DNA of 64,000 bases from assembly GCF_024166365.1 (NCBI RefSeq), contig NC_064822.1, positions 109,426,823 through 109,490,822 on the forward strand. Reading direction: 5' to 3'. The DNA comes from Elephas maximus indicus (taxonomy: Eukaryota; Chordata; Mammalia; Proboscidea; Elephantidae). The notes below the pieces were generated by a model. It ran no database searches. It worked only from the letters and a program-made list of their open reading frames with translations, and had not been told where the DNA came from. Positions 44,346 through 56,081 of this stretch are shown piece by piece (position 1 is the first letter of the stretch; every line of letters starts with the position of its first letter). Made by a program: the position numbers and the translations under genes.

Positions 44346-47180
44346 TTGCCTTGATTTTATTGCTCAGATTCCTTCTGAAGCCCGTTCTGTCAACCAGCTC
44401 TTCAGAGCAGTTTAAGATGCCCTTAGCAGAATGGGCAGGATGAAAGAGTACAAACATCACCCATAGGGGGGTAGATCTTAACCCACATTATTGCTGCATT
44501 TAAGATTTTACGTGTTATCCAAGTTATTGACACTATTGAGACAGGAGAAAACGCCTTCCCATCCTGATGCCCAACTTAAATATATGTATGTTGGGGACAA
44601 GACATAATCAATGATTGCAAGAGCCTCTGGGCAGGTGAGTTACAACAGTATGTTGCTGTTCACTTCAGTTAATTGCTGGGGATTCGACCTGGATCTGGGT
44701 GGTGTAGAGGTAGCATCCCAGCTGGAGCACCAAAGCCGGTGGCAGTGTGGAGCCAACCCCAGGCTCCTGGGGCCCCACTGCTCCCAGGGGGCCCTGAGTC
44801 TCTCCAGCCAGGCCAGGACTGGAGCTGGAATGAGGATGGCACAGCCTTCTAGGGACAGCAGTGAATTCAGTGTTCCCTGGCTGCACTCTTTCTTTTCCAT
44901 TGTCCTATCCTGAAAGGTCTGGCTGCTAGGACCCCATGGGCCCCCAATTCGCCAAGCCTACCCCACTTTTATTCTTCAGCTTCCGTGGGAACACGTATTC
45001 CAGGCAATCAAGACCCTGTGTAGACTCTGCCACTAATTTGTTTTCCCTGTCTCATCCATGCCTATCTCCCTATCTAGCAGAGTTAATGAGATCGTTAAGT
45101 TGTCAGGTTAAGAGACTTTTAAAAAGCAATATAGCTTAAAACAATATTATCTCAGATTAAATCTTTACTGCAGCAATTTTTATTTATATATAATATTTTT
45201 CCTCTCCTGAGATGCAGAAAGACTGGAGGCGTCAGGTTAGAATTGAGAGTTCTCCGATCTCCTTTTGCCTGATGGCTGAAGCTTTTTAAGTTTCATTTAA
45301 ATAAATGTTTCTGGAGGTGAATCACACAGTCTGAGAGACAAAGAGCCTGAAGAGTTCGCTGTCTGCTGAGGCTCCTCCATTACTGATCTGCCTGCTGGTC
45401 CTGTTCTACTCCGTCTCAATTCTGGGTTGACTACCAGAGAACCACACACTGGGCAGTGGGATTTGGGAGGGAAGAATTGAGTCTCCAAAGAATAGGACTC
45501 ATTCTTAATTTCTTCTCCCCCTTCTCTCCCCACCCACCAACCCAATCTCACTCCAAAGACCCCTTGGTCTCTCCTGAGATGTAAAGCGTCGGAGACTAAA
45601 TGTGTGATTTTGATCAGAAAAAGGAATTTAGTGATCAAGAGGCCCGGGGCTCCCTTGGTATTGGTCCCCACCGCTCTTGATTTGAGGGTGCACTGGGTAG
45701 TCACATTGGGTGACACAGCTGTAGACACAGTGAATGTTGGAGACTTGGTGGGATATCAGAAGTCCAAAGTTCTTCAAGGGGCCCCTCCACTCTTGGACAC
45801 AAATTCATACATAAATAAATGGGCTGAGTTTCCCTGAGTGAGGGACCCACACTGAGGCCTCAGGAGGGGGCAATGGTAAAGACAAGAGAAAAGCAGGCTC
45901 CTTGGGGGTGCATTGGGACACCCGTAATCTAGGCAAGAACTGCAGTCCCTCTGAGTCCCTGTGAGCCTGTGTGCCAGGTGCTTAGGACCCTCTCAGGATT
46001 AAATATGCCTTGATTGATTTTGGAGGATTATCATGCCTGGATTAATTTTGAAAATGCCTCTTCCATAAAAGTAGGCAAGTATGTGAATAGAAATTGCTGT
46101 GTGCGAGAGGTACTACGTAAGTATGCATGAGTGTATGCTCTGGGGAGGCAAGTCAGGAGATGCATTATTCTTTCCCTGATTGTATTGGTCCCTTACCTTT
46201 CCTTTTCCCCAACTCTTGGTGTTCTTTTTGCTGGAGGCTCTGTAAGATATTCTTATGAAGGTGTTTGGAGAAGGAGGACGAGCCAAGGAGAATTTCCTTG
46301 ATCTTTCTTGCCTGCGTGTGCATGTGCATGTGTAAGTAGGAACATTGTGGGCCAGCACACTCATCTCAGGGTGTAGAGTGTGTTTTCTCCTCTATGCTTA
46401 AAACCTTTCCCTCCAAGGCCAGTCTCCTAGTGTTTATGGGAGTGAGGCTGTTCATGAGGGTAAATTTGAGAGTGCAGAAGAGTAGGAGGTCTAAAGCGTT
46501 GTTAGTTCAGAGGCTTTGCCTAGAAACAGACAGCCTGCCCATGGCTCCATAGCCAGGACTGGAGGGGCCCAGAATCGGCTGGGGCCTCAAAAGACTCTCC
46601 ATTCTGAGATCCAGGCTGCCAAGGAGGGCTCAACTAGATCCTTTCCTGCGCTTGGGGGCAAAACCCTTCTCCTCCAGCATCTTAGTTTCCAGCCCCAGAG
46701 CCAGGAGAGCCGGCTTTTCAGCTGGTAGTCCCATGACACAGCAGGAACCCACCTGAGGGGGCAAGGCCAGCAGTTCTCAGGAGATCCCTCCATGACAGTC
46801 TCGGAGACCATCTGCTGCTGAGGCTGATCCACATCCGCTGGGTCAGCAGTGCAGGGCCAGCAGGCCAGTGTGCTTGCAAAGCGGAGCAGGCCCCTGAGGC
46901 GGCCACCATCTCTCTGAACAGCCCTCCCATTGGAGCTGGGGACCCTGCAGCAGCCTCCTCTGTGGCTCCATCCTGTTCAAAAGAGAACTCTCCATCCTAC
47001 GGTCCACTTGGGCTCACCCACCCCCAAAACTCCAAGTGCCCTTTCCTGCAGCGGTATCCAGACCTGGGCTGGAGAAAGATTGAGGGGCCCAGGGCAGCAA
47101 GGGGCTTCTGGGAGGAGGAGGGGGCCAGAGTCTTTTCACAACCAACCAGGATCTTCCTTTTTTAGCCTTGACCGTGACTA
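44346..47180. other. HOXC13-HOXC12 spacer, left part
   Basis: No gene and no young repeat. A/T-rich motif-bearing blocks stand out at 45085-45215 and 45990-46100 (TGATTGAT and three GGATTA words). Confidence 0.5.
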
Positions 47181-47630
47181 GGTCTTTCTGACCTTGACAT
47201 CACAGGGAGCACAGGAAAGGGGGAGGGTAGAAAAGGCCTTGATCTTCTGGTGGCCAGCGAAGGGGAGGGCCACTTGCCCCCTTGACGCGCCATCCCCCTT
47301 ACCGCCGGAGCCCGCCGCCTCTGTTTACACACGGAGGAGGTGTCATCTCCAGTCTAGACAGGGGCGCTAATAACGCCCATAAAAGGCGGCCTCTCCAGAG
47401 ATGCTCTGCAACTCAGCTCCCGCGCTCCTGCGGCGGCGTTCCCTCCGCCTCCCCCGCCCCGCCCTGGTCGTCGGATACCTCGGCTGGGCCTGCGGGGCTG
47501 CCTAAAGGAGGGGGAACCAAGAGGGTTTCCAGAGGCTGAGAACCCCCTTCCCACACCTTTCTGAACCTCCTCCATTTCCAAAGGTAAGTGGACTCCTTTC
47601 TCTCCCACTACCACCAGCTTCTTGGGTCAG
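47181..47630 (+). promoter_or_regulatory. Candidate core promoter and first exon between HOXC13 and HOXC12
   Basis: CpG-dense block with an ERR/SF1-type TGACCTTGA (47189-47197) and a TATA/CArG-type box CCATAAAAGG (47377-47386). About 200 bases of GC-rich sequence follow, ending in a strong splice donor 'aaag|gtaagt' with GT at 47584-47585. If a transcript starts some 25-30 bases after the box, a non-coding exon of about 47410-47583 results. No protein is encoded, and the partner exon is unknown. Confidence 0.45.
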
Positions 47631-47906
47631 CTGCCCCTACTCCGATCCGCCCCTGACCACTGCTCCAGGCTGGAGGCCTGAATTTGGAAAGCAGCTGGGT
47701 AGCTGGGCCGAGCAGATCTCAGGCAGCTCTCAGCCCCTCCGCAGAGCTAGTCCTGGCCCGAGGCCACGGTCACGGCCAGCAGGCCAGGGCGAGGGGCGAG
47801 AGCCCTTGAGTAGTTCTCACTCCCCACCCAGCTTTCAGGCTTGGGAAGACCAAGTCCAGGTCTCCCGGATACTTCGCAGGCTGCTGTGGGTGTGGCGTCT
47901 GAGGAG

Positions 47907-47929
47907 TTTTTTTTTTTTTTTTTTTTTTT
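47907..47929. repeat. (T)23 homopolymer
   Basis: Uninterrupted run of 23 T. It has no adjoining SINE body, so it is not obviously a retroposon tail. Confidence 0.95.
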
Positions 47930-50015
47930 AACTTGGTCCCCACACCTTTCCTAACACTCAGTAATTCACTAGGCGGAGGAGATCCTCTGCTGGCGGAGGT
48001 GGAAAATGTCAGAACTAAGAACTATTTAACTGTTAGTGCGCTGAAAGGAGAGAGAAAACCGAGAAGATGGCACACTTAGAGACCATCAAATGGGGGTGGA
48101 GAGATGGTTTCCCAGCTGACCGGGTCTGGGAGCTCCCACCCCCAAATCATTTTTCTAGTTGCAGCTGGGCTGGGGTCTCGTGGTGGGAGGGGGTCCAGAG
48201 GAACAGCAAGAGGATTGGAGGAGGTAAGGACGCTGCGGACTCTAGGCCGCTTGCTTGAACCTGAAAGCCTGGCTTAGTCCCCTCACCCCAACGATCGCCC
48301 AGGCCCTACCTCCCTCCAGCTATAGATACTCTGGAAAGCAGCGTTTTGGGGAGGGGTCTCCCAATCTTCTCCTTAAGTCCTGGGAATCCTCACGGAGGGC
48401 TTGGAGCCTGGTCGGTGGGCTTCTACCCGAACCGGTGAAGTGATGAAAGAAGAGACTGAGACCTTCACGCCCACCCTTCACCCTTGTCTGAACTGGACAA
48501 AGGTCCCATCCCAAGCCTGCGTTGCCCTACAGGAGGGAGAAAGAGAGGGCTGAGAGGTCGGTTGGAGGCCCAGACCAAATTGCCGCTTTTCATCTCCCCT
48601 CCCCCTGCCGGCCCAGCCCTTGCTAACATCCCTTTGGGGACCCTTGGCCTGGCTCATTTGCGTATAAGGCAGAACCGCTTTCTGCAAACTAGACAGTGAC
48701 CTTGAACTGGGCAGCCTTGGCCTCCCCACAGCCCACGGAAAAGGAAGCGCTGCGCCCAATAATTCCGACCTCGGGTCGGCCAGGTAGTCCGAACGCGGCC
48801 GCTCTCAGCTGCTCCGCCTTGGCCTAAGCCTCCAGCAACCCCTTTGCCCTTGCCACCAGAGCCTGCGTAGATTTTATAATTAACTCCTTCCTTCAGGCTC
48901 GGCTGCTGGGAGGACTCGGGGCCCGCGCAAAGGCCGGGAGTCTACGGGAAGAATAGACACAGTCAGAGAAGGCGCGCGTGAGACGGCGCGGCATCCAGCT
49001 GGTGGATGCGCTGAAGGACGCAGACTGCCGCGGGTCTTCAAGGGCAGCCTTGGACCGCATCTTTACCTTCAGTTTTAATTAACCCCCGAGTTAATGATCA
49101 GGGCATAGTTGAGCTGGGCCAGCTGCAGGGGACGCCCGTGGCCCAGGGACCAGCAGGCAGGCGAACGAACCCTTCTAGCCTTGCGATTTTTTGCACGTGC
49201 GGGAGATTGTAGTCTCACGGATCATGATCGCACTGCGCTTGGTGAGCCTCCGCCTGGTCAATTGTAGTTTTGCTTGTGGGCAGCGAAGTGCAGACGGATT
49301 AATCCCCGGCTAGACGCGGCTGCCCACAGCCTGGGGCTGCGAGTCCCTTTCAGCCTTCTCACCCAGTCCCAGCCCGCTCCCAGCGAGCAGCTCTCGCCAA
49401 GGCTGGATTTAGATTTGAAGCTTTGCACCCGAGCCTCCCGCCGGCCCCGGGGACCCAGGCTAGGAGAGGTGCTCTGGGGCCTATTCTTCTGAGCCTGGTT
49501 AAGAAAGGGGTGCTGAGCTGCTTGTGAGGCGGGGTACCTTAAAAGCCGACAGAGCCGCGGGGTTGCAAGGAAAGGCTGGGCGCTTAGGTGGCCTGGGTCC
49601 TCGCCAGGATCCTGGAAACCCGAAGGTTCACAGTGGGAGCAGAACACAGTGAATACAGATTTAGCTGACAGTTTTAGGCAGCTCTCTTCCTGAGAGGAAT
49701 CTCTCTGCAGGGGGAGAAGAGGGCTTGGGGAAAATGACCGCTTTTTGATGCTGCCTTTCGGACTCAGGAAAATGTATCTCTGGGACAAGGAAGCCCTCGC
49801 CCCATTCTCTTTTCCCCTGTGTTGTATCTGCCGCCCTGCAGCCGCTGCTTTGCGCGCTCAGCCGCACGGCCCTGGAAGGCAGCGAGCACAGCTCCCGGCC
49901 TGAGATCTGCGAACTGGGGAGGGATGGGAAGAAGCTGAGACCTTACTCCTGGCGTCCTCCTTCTAGGATATTGGAATCATCTTGGAGGGGAAAAGAGAGT
50001 GGGAAGAAGCCCCCC

Positions 50016-50088
50016 ACCCCACCCCACCCCACCCCACCCCACCCCACCCCACCCCACCCCACCTCACCTCACCCCACCTCACCTCACA
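50016..50088. repeat. CCCCA minisatellite with CCTCA variants
   Basis: About 14 tandem five-base units, CCCCA at first and then mixed with CCTCA. On the minus strand this is (TGGGG)n, a strong G-quadruplex former. Confidence 0.95.
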
Positions 50089-51879
50089 CCTAGCAAGGGC
50101 TAAGGATTACTGGGCAATGCCCGGCTCTGTGTTCTTCGCATCAACAATAGGGGCTGAGCGCTGAGGGCTGGAGAGCCAGGGAGGAAACCTCGTTGCCGGT
50201 CACAGTTGTTTGGATTGAAAACAGCAGCAATATAACACCTCACACCCGGTTTATCTTGACGATTAAAACAACCCCTAAGAATTTTTTAAACTAAATCTTC
50301 AGCGGAGTTCGTTAGTGCATCTTGAACAGTGGGGGATAAATAGGACGGTGGAGATGCAGTGATAAGGGATTTGCAGGGAGGGATGCTTCTCTCCCAAGCC
50401 GCGCTGCCCCGCAATCAATTAGGCACCAAAAAACCAATCCGGGCCGAGTCTCCTGCCCACTCCTCCGCGCCCCCAGGCTCTCAGGAGCCCGACTGAAGGT
50501 GTCTTCGTGGTGCTGGCATCCCACAGCTTGGCCTCAGTTGGGGCATATAGGCCGGCCGCGGAGCGGTCTCCTGGGGGCAGGAGAGGCTGGGCCTGCCAGC
50601 CTGGCGGGCCAGGGAGGGGAAGGGGAACTGGCCAAGCTGGGCGAGGGGCTGTGAGCTGCAGCGCCAGTGCCCGGTAGCGCCCGCGGGGACACATTTCTGT
50701 TGGAGTAAAAAGCTACGGTTTGGGGTATGAAATCGCCCTGGGAGCAGTGGAATTCGAAGAATCTGGGTTTCTCTGGGTTGCGTCCTGCAGAGGAGAGAGG
50801 GGAGGGAAGAGAGAGAAAAAGTAGGAGATGAGAACCTTCTCTGCTTCGGTCTGTTTTTGTAGCTTCGGCGTATTCTCAGATACTTAACTTTCGCCTACAT
50901 AAGTTTCTTTCCCTTTTACTCTCTCGGGCTCTCTCAGTCTCTCCAGTTTCCTCGAAATCTTCCTATGTTTCCTCATATTTAGCCCTTTGCTGAACTATTC
51001 CTCTAACCTCCTAATATTACTTAAAGCCATGCATTAGGTAGAAGCCTGACATAGTCACATAGAAATCCGAGGATTTTATCTACTAGACCCCAAAACACCT
51101 AGTTTTGGAGGTTATTGTTTTGTTCTGTTTTTCATTTTAATGTGATTGGTTTGTTCCCCGGACCTAGTTAAAATTGGATTGTGGTTTCACCGATGTAGAT
51201 TCGGCTTTGCCAATGGCCAGAGTTGGGTTCTCAACCTTCTCCAGGAATGCGCTGCTGAGATTTGCACCATAAATATAATTTTAAGGCACCAACAAGACAA
51301 CTCTCTCCGGGTTCTTTGCCTCATTCCTAGCCCGCCTCAGGGGATAGCTGCTATCTTGTGAGCCCAGTTCTGGGGTGTATCTCTTAGGCATTGAGAATCA
51401 GGCACCTCTCAGGCCCGCCAAGCCCTGCCAGGGGCCCAGAGCCTCCTGCTGCAAAGATTCCCAAGGACCCCCAGCAGCCCTTCTGTTGGCCGGAAGTCAC
51501 AGCAGAAGATTAGATGAGTTTCCCAAATTTCCAAGGGCAGGGAGGCAGACCTGCTTGAGCTGGGCACTTCTTTTCTGTTTCTTCTGCCTGCCTTCCACAT
51601 CCCACTTCTAATAGTGAAGGGAATGAAAGTGTCAGCCTGTCTTGGCTCATGCTCTGGGGAAAAGCCCCACGTTATCAATTGCCCCTGAGCACTTCCAGAG
51701 GGAGAGGACCCCAAATGGCTTTCCAAATTCCCGAGGAGAAAGAGCTGGTGCAGAAGAGTGCAGCAGCAGCAGAACTGGGAGAGACAGCCGCAGGGAAACC
51801 TGTCCTTACCCCTACTTGCCTCTACTGTAAATAAACGCCGAGCCAAAGGGCTCATCCGTCTCCTTAAACAGCCAGTAAA

Positions 51880-51985
51880 CTTTATATGACACAATATCTA
51901 ATAGTAATTTATTGGGGGAGATATTGTAAATTCCAACGGTTTTAGTTAATAAAGGAGCTAATTAAAGAGGGATGGGCTGTGCTTG
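51880..51985. promoter_or_regulatory. A/T-rich candidate element upstream of HOXC12
   Basis: Contains 'aactttatatgacacaatat', TTTATTGG (HOX13-type CCAATAAA reversed, 51908-51915), 'gatattgtaaattcc', 'gttaataaagg' and 'ctaattaaag' within about 100 bases of otherwise GC-rich sequence. This suggests posterior-HOX input (inference). Confidence 0.45.
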
Positions 51986-52259
51986 GCCAGCTGTTGGCGA
52001 CAAGATAGTACATCTGGGGGGGGGAGTGTAGGGCCTAGAGATATATATGTGTGGGTATTTTTGGTGTGGCTTTTTTCCTCTTCTCCTACCCCGTGTTGGG
52101 CCATTGCCTCCTCTCTGCCTTAGATTTTATATGATTTAAAAAAAAATCCGGCGAATAAACTTGCTCCCTCCCTGGTCCCCCCTCCAACTGGGATTGGGGA
52201 AGAGGGAAGTTGGAGTTGGCGGCGAGTGGGGAGTTGGGGGGGGATCCGATGTCCCCACT

Positions 52260-52378
52260 CCTCCCCCTGGCTGCGGCGCCCACGTGAGCTGGGCGGCCAA
52301 TGGGTGGCCGGTGCAGGTTTAACTACGTTTAATGTCAGATAGCAATAAAGTAGAAGCTGCCGGTCGGGCCCCGCGGAA
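52260..52378 (+). promoter_or_regulatory. HOXC12: HOXC12 proximal promoter and 5' leader
   Basis: CACGTG E-box (52281-52286), then a CCAAT box (52297-52301), then 'agcaataaagt' about 35 bases before the start codon. An ATG at 52332 opens a 22-codon frame that ends at 52400, out of frame with and overlapping HOXC12; it matters only if transcription starts upstream of it. Confidence 0.6.
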
Positions 52379-52988
52379 ATGGGCGAGCATAATCTCCTGA
52401 ATCCAGGGTTTGTTGGGCCGCTGGTGAACATCCATACGGGAGACACCTTCTACTTCCCCAACTTCCGAGCATCCGGAGCGCAGCTGCCGGGGCTGCCTTC
52501 GCTGTCCTACCCGCGCCGCGACAACGTGTGCTCGCTGCCCTGGCCGTCGGCAGAGCCGTGCAATGGCTACCCGCAGCCCTATCTTGGCAGCCCAGTGTCG
52601 CTCAACCCGCCCTTCGGCCGCACCTGCGAGCTGGCGAGAGTGGAGGACAGCAAGGGTTACTACCGCGAGCCATGCGCTGAGGGCGGCGGCGGGGGCCTGA
52701 AGCGTGAGGAGCGCGGGCGCGACCCCGGCCCGGGGGCCGGGCCTGGGGCAGCACTGCTGCCGCTCGAGCCGTCGGGGCCGCCTGCGCTTGGCTTCAAGTA
52801 CGACTACGCGGCGGGGGGCGGCGGAGACGGAGGCGGCGCGGGACCCCCGCACGACCCGCCCTCGTGCCAGTCGCTGGAATCCGATTCCAGTTCGTCCCTG
52901 CTCAACGAAGGCAACAAGGGCGCTGGTGCCGGCGACCCTGGCAGTTTGGTGTCGCCATTGAATCCCAGCGGCGGGCTCTCGGCCAGCG
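52379..52988 (+). CDS. HOXC12: HOXC12 coding exon 1
   Basis: Codes residues 1-203 and the first base of codon 204, ending 'gccagc g' before donor 'gtaagg'. Retention of the intron would add about 25 unrelated residues to a stop at about 53065. Confidence 0.97.
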
Positions 52989-54004
52989 GTAAGGATCCCA
53001 GCTCACTCTTGAGGCACAGTCAGGACAGGACATCTCACAAGGCGGGCAGGGTGGTACTGAACTAGGGCCGCCTTGGGTGACAAAATGTGTGGCAAGGAAG
53101 CACTTCTTTAAAAAAGAAGTGTGGGTGGGTGGAGGAGCCCTATAAACATGTAAATATCTCCATAAAAGAACCAGAGAGATTCCCTTCTTAGCCTGCTTGC
53201 TGGCTGGAGTGGGTAGGGAGTTCGGGAGAAGGAGGATCCTTACTAGGACTTCCTCAGGCCTGGGGATGGGGGGGAGTAGGACAGCCTTGTTCCTGTTCTC
53301 CCAGGCCCTCTGTTCGCCTTCCATGTCCCCCATTACCTACATATTTTCTTTTAAGAAATGCCAGTGGACACAGTTCACTCTTTGCCTCTTGCCCATTTCT
53401 GTTCTAACTGCTCAGGTACTCAGTTCTGGAGGGTGTGAGAGACAGGCCAGGAAGAGGGGAAGGAAAGATGGCAGAGGTTTGGGGCTAGGAACATAGACGG
53501 GCCAGGAACACTGCTGCAGGAGGGTAGGGTTGAGGAGGCACAGAGAAGGAGTGAAAGGAAAAAAAGAGTGATGAAGATGAGGGAGCTGTTGGGGATGGGG
53601 ATCTGGGTAGAAGAGGCTACAGGATGCCTGGCAGAGAGGGGAAAGGAGAGGACCGGCCTAGTGTAGGACTTGTGGCCAAGGTGAAAGGGGCTGGGAAAAG
53701 GCTGAAGGCACTGGGCTGGTCGCCCCGTGGTCCTCTGGCCAACTGTGTGGTTCATCTCCACCCAGGCGCACCCTGGTACCCGATCCACAGCCGTTCACGG
53801 AAGAAGCGCAAGCCCTATTCGAAGCTGCAGCTGGCCGAGCTGGAGGGCGAGTTTCTGGTGAACGAGTTCATCACACGCCAGCGCCGAAGGGAACTCTCGG
53901 ACCGCTTGAATCTTAGTGACCAGCAGGTCAAGATCTGGTTTCAGAACCGGAGAATGAAAAAGAAAAGACTCCTGCTGAGGGAGCAAGCCCTCTCCTTCTT
54001 TTAG
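52379..54004 (+). CDS. HOXC12: Homeobox protein Hox-C12, join(52379..52988, 53766..54004)
   Basis: Posterior (paralogue group 12) homeodomain transcription factor of the nucleus, expressed in late, posterior and distal domains. The exons join in phase to 282 aa, the length of the human protein. The conserved N-terminus is [20 protein letters not shown]. Around residues 108-160 lies a low-complexity Gly/Pro/Ala stretch, then an acidic/serine patch ([13 protein letters not shown]). A Trp motif APWYP (205-209) precedes the homeodomain (214-273), whose helix 3 has W261-F262-Q263-N264-R265-R266. The start context is strong (G at -3 and +4). His211 replaces the Asn I recall in human; otherwise nothing unusual. 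It lies 9.4 kb after HOXC13 and upstream of HOTAIR's antisense 3' end. Confidence 0.98.
52989..53765 (+). other. HOXC12: HOXC12 intron 1
   Basis: 777 bases with GT...'ctccacccag' borders. It contains a perfect 9-bp stem hairpin (53101-53121) and a forkhead-like A/T-rich block at 53142-53170 ('taaacatgtaaatatc'). Confidence 0.93.
53766..54004 (+). CDS. HOXC12: HOXC12 coding exon 2 (homeobox)
   Basis: Completes Gly204 and codes to residue 282 and TAG. The homeobox is 53795-53974. N-terminal arm [10 protein letters not shown], helix 3 [14 protein letters not shown]-terminus [11 protein letters not shown] as in group 12. Confidence 0.98.
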
Positions 54005-56075
54005 GGGGCGGGGACACGGGCACCAGCCCCAGACTGAGCCTGGCCCTGGTAGAGAGCAAGAGGGGACGCCGCCTGGGACACCGACCCAGCTTAGAACCCC
54101 AGGCGTCTCTGGCAGGCCCTCCCTGGACGTCTTTTTGTCTGTTTTGTTCGTGGTTCCCTCTCACACACCCCCTGCAGGCCCTGCCAGGTCCCAGAGAGAA
54201 GGGAAGGAATCCAGCCAGAAAGAGGAAGCCCCACAGCTGCGGAAAGTGACAGGGGCAGGGAAGGCGGGGGGGGGGCACGTAGGAGGGGCTAGTTTATTTG
54301 AGGCGGTACTGAGGCGCTACACCTCCCGCTGAGGATCTGCGGCCTAGGCGTCCCCTTCCCACCACTTCCCTTCCCCGGTATTAAGTCTCTGCCTGCAGGA
54401 GCAGGCGAGGGTGGGACGGCGAAACCAGGCGCTCCCCAAACTCATAGTTGGCGGGGTAAGAGAGGCTGGGGCGCAAAAAACAGAGAGTGAAGAATAAGTA
54501 GAGAGAGCGGAGGAGGTCTAAGGTAGCTCGGAGAGGATAGGAAGAAGTGGGGAACCAAAGAGGAAGCGCGGTCTAGGAGAACAGAGAATGATCAGCAAGG
54601 CCCAATTCGGCTCCGTTTGGGTCCTCCAGGCCTGCACACCAAGCCGGCGGAGGCGAGGGCGTTAGGCAGATCAGGCTGTGGACAAGCGGACCATCTGCCT
54701 TATGTTCCCTATAGGGCAGAATACCCGAACGGTTTCCTGGTCCCAGGCCTCTTCCGAGCCCCCTGCCCACCCGGGACGAACATCCGCTCACAGGTGTGCT
54801 GCCATCCATCCTTCCCGCTGCCTAGGCCACTGCGCACGGAAGCGGCAGGCAGGGAACTGAAAGCAGAGCGGACTCAGCCTCGGGTTCAGTAATCACCCCA
54901 GGGACCCCGCCCCCCACCTGGCCCTCCCGTAAGCCCAAGTGGCTATGGAAGGGGCTGCGGAGAACGGGATTGATTGGCTGGGAGAATTTCTGGCAGCCTC
55001 GGGCAGCGGCCGGTGATTCTCCCTTCCTCGCTGGCGTTCACGGTCACGGCCGGAGGTTGAACCAGCGTAATTTACGAGCCGGGAGGAGAATCCACCCTTA
55101 AAGGGGCTACCCGCCACTGAGGCCCCGCTCAGCCCCGGTTTCCCAGGCTGGTGACAATGAAGGAGGGGAGCGCTGCAGCCCCCCCCACCCCCTTCTCTCT
55201 TTTCCCCACCCCCACTTCACCCACTCCCCAGCGTAGCCCTTTGCCTCTGGCCCGGCAGTCTCCACCTCCCGACCTTCAGTCCCAAACACAAGGACCAGGG
55301 CAGAGTGTTGGGGCACATCCCCAGAAAGGGCTGGAGGCCAAAAAGTGGCTTCTTGGTGCAGGAAGACCTTTTATCCATAAGCTCTTTAAGGTCCAGTCCT
55401 AGCCCAGTAGATCCTAGGCTGGCTTTTCAGTGAAGGAGCCAGCAGTGGAGCCTGCCTCCACCTACTCCCTCTTCACCCCACTAGACCAGAGTCCCCCTGG
55501 GGTCCCATCTGTTGTCTTGCCCATGCCTGGAGCAAGAGGGGTGAAAAGTAGACTTGATGGGAGTTAAGTTCAGTCTACACAGTGTGAGGACTGCTAGCTT
55601 AGAGGTCTTTCCCCTGGGAAGATTGCTGGCAACCCACAGAGCTTCCCACTATCCCCCCAGCATACAGCTTCAAGTCCCTGTGCAGGATCATGCAAAGGCT
55701 CAGGCAAAAACATACACACACCTGAGTCCAGCACGCCCCTGGGCATACCCTGGTCTCGATCCTGCACTTGCAGGCAGGAAGCTTCATAGCCCAAGACAGC
55801 CCTGAAGAGTGGAGGTACAATCACACATCCCCACCGCCATTGGCACCTGGCACACTTCCCCACCCACATACATTTGCCCCACCCACGTACAAGTTCTCCC
55901 TAATCACCACCACTCCAGCTGCCCACACTCTCCCCTGTGGGCTGGCCCTGGGTATGAAGCAACCCCCTTGCCTGGTCATCCATTGTACCGCTTCATGTAA
56001 CCTCCCCCCCATGACCCCGTGGATGCTGGGGTGTTGGATTTGAGCTCCACCACCCCAGTCCAACTCCCACAGCCT

Positions 56076-56081
56076 AATAAA
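56076..56081 (+). terminator. HOXC12: Possible poly(A) signal of HOXC12
   Basis: AATAAA in 'agcctaataaagatgag', about 2.07 kb after the stop. Confidence 0.45.

Larger units (their letters stand above)
47631..52259. other. HOXC13-HOXC12 spacer, right part
   Basis: GC-rich to about 49600, with A/T-rich homeodomain-site islands at 48870-48890, 49065-49110, 50210-50310 and 51880-51985. A (T)23 run (47907-47929) and a CCCCA minisatellite (50016-50088) are present. No gene or transposon is recognised. Confidence 0.5.

Noticed and set aside
52319-52852. 177-codon minus-strand frame over HOXC12 exon 1
   Set aside because: Shadow of the GC-rich coding exon in another frame, with Ala/Arg-rich low-complexity translation.
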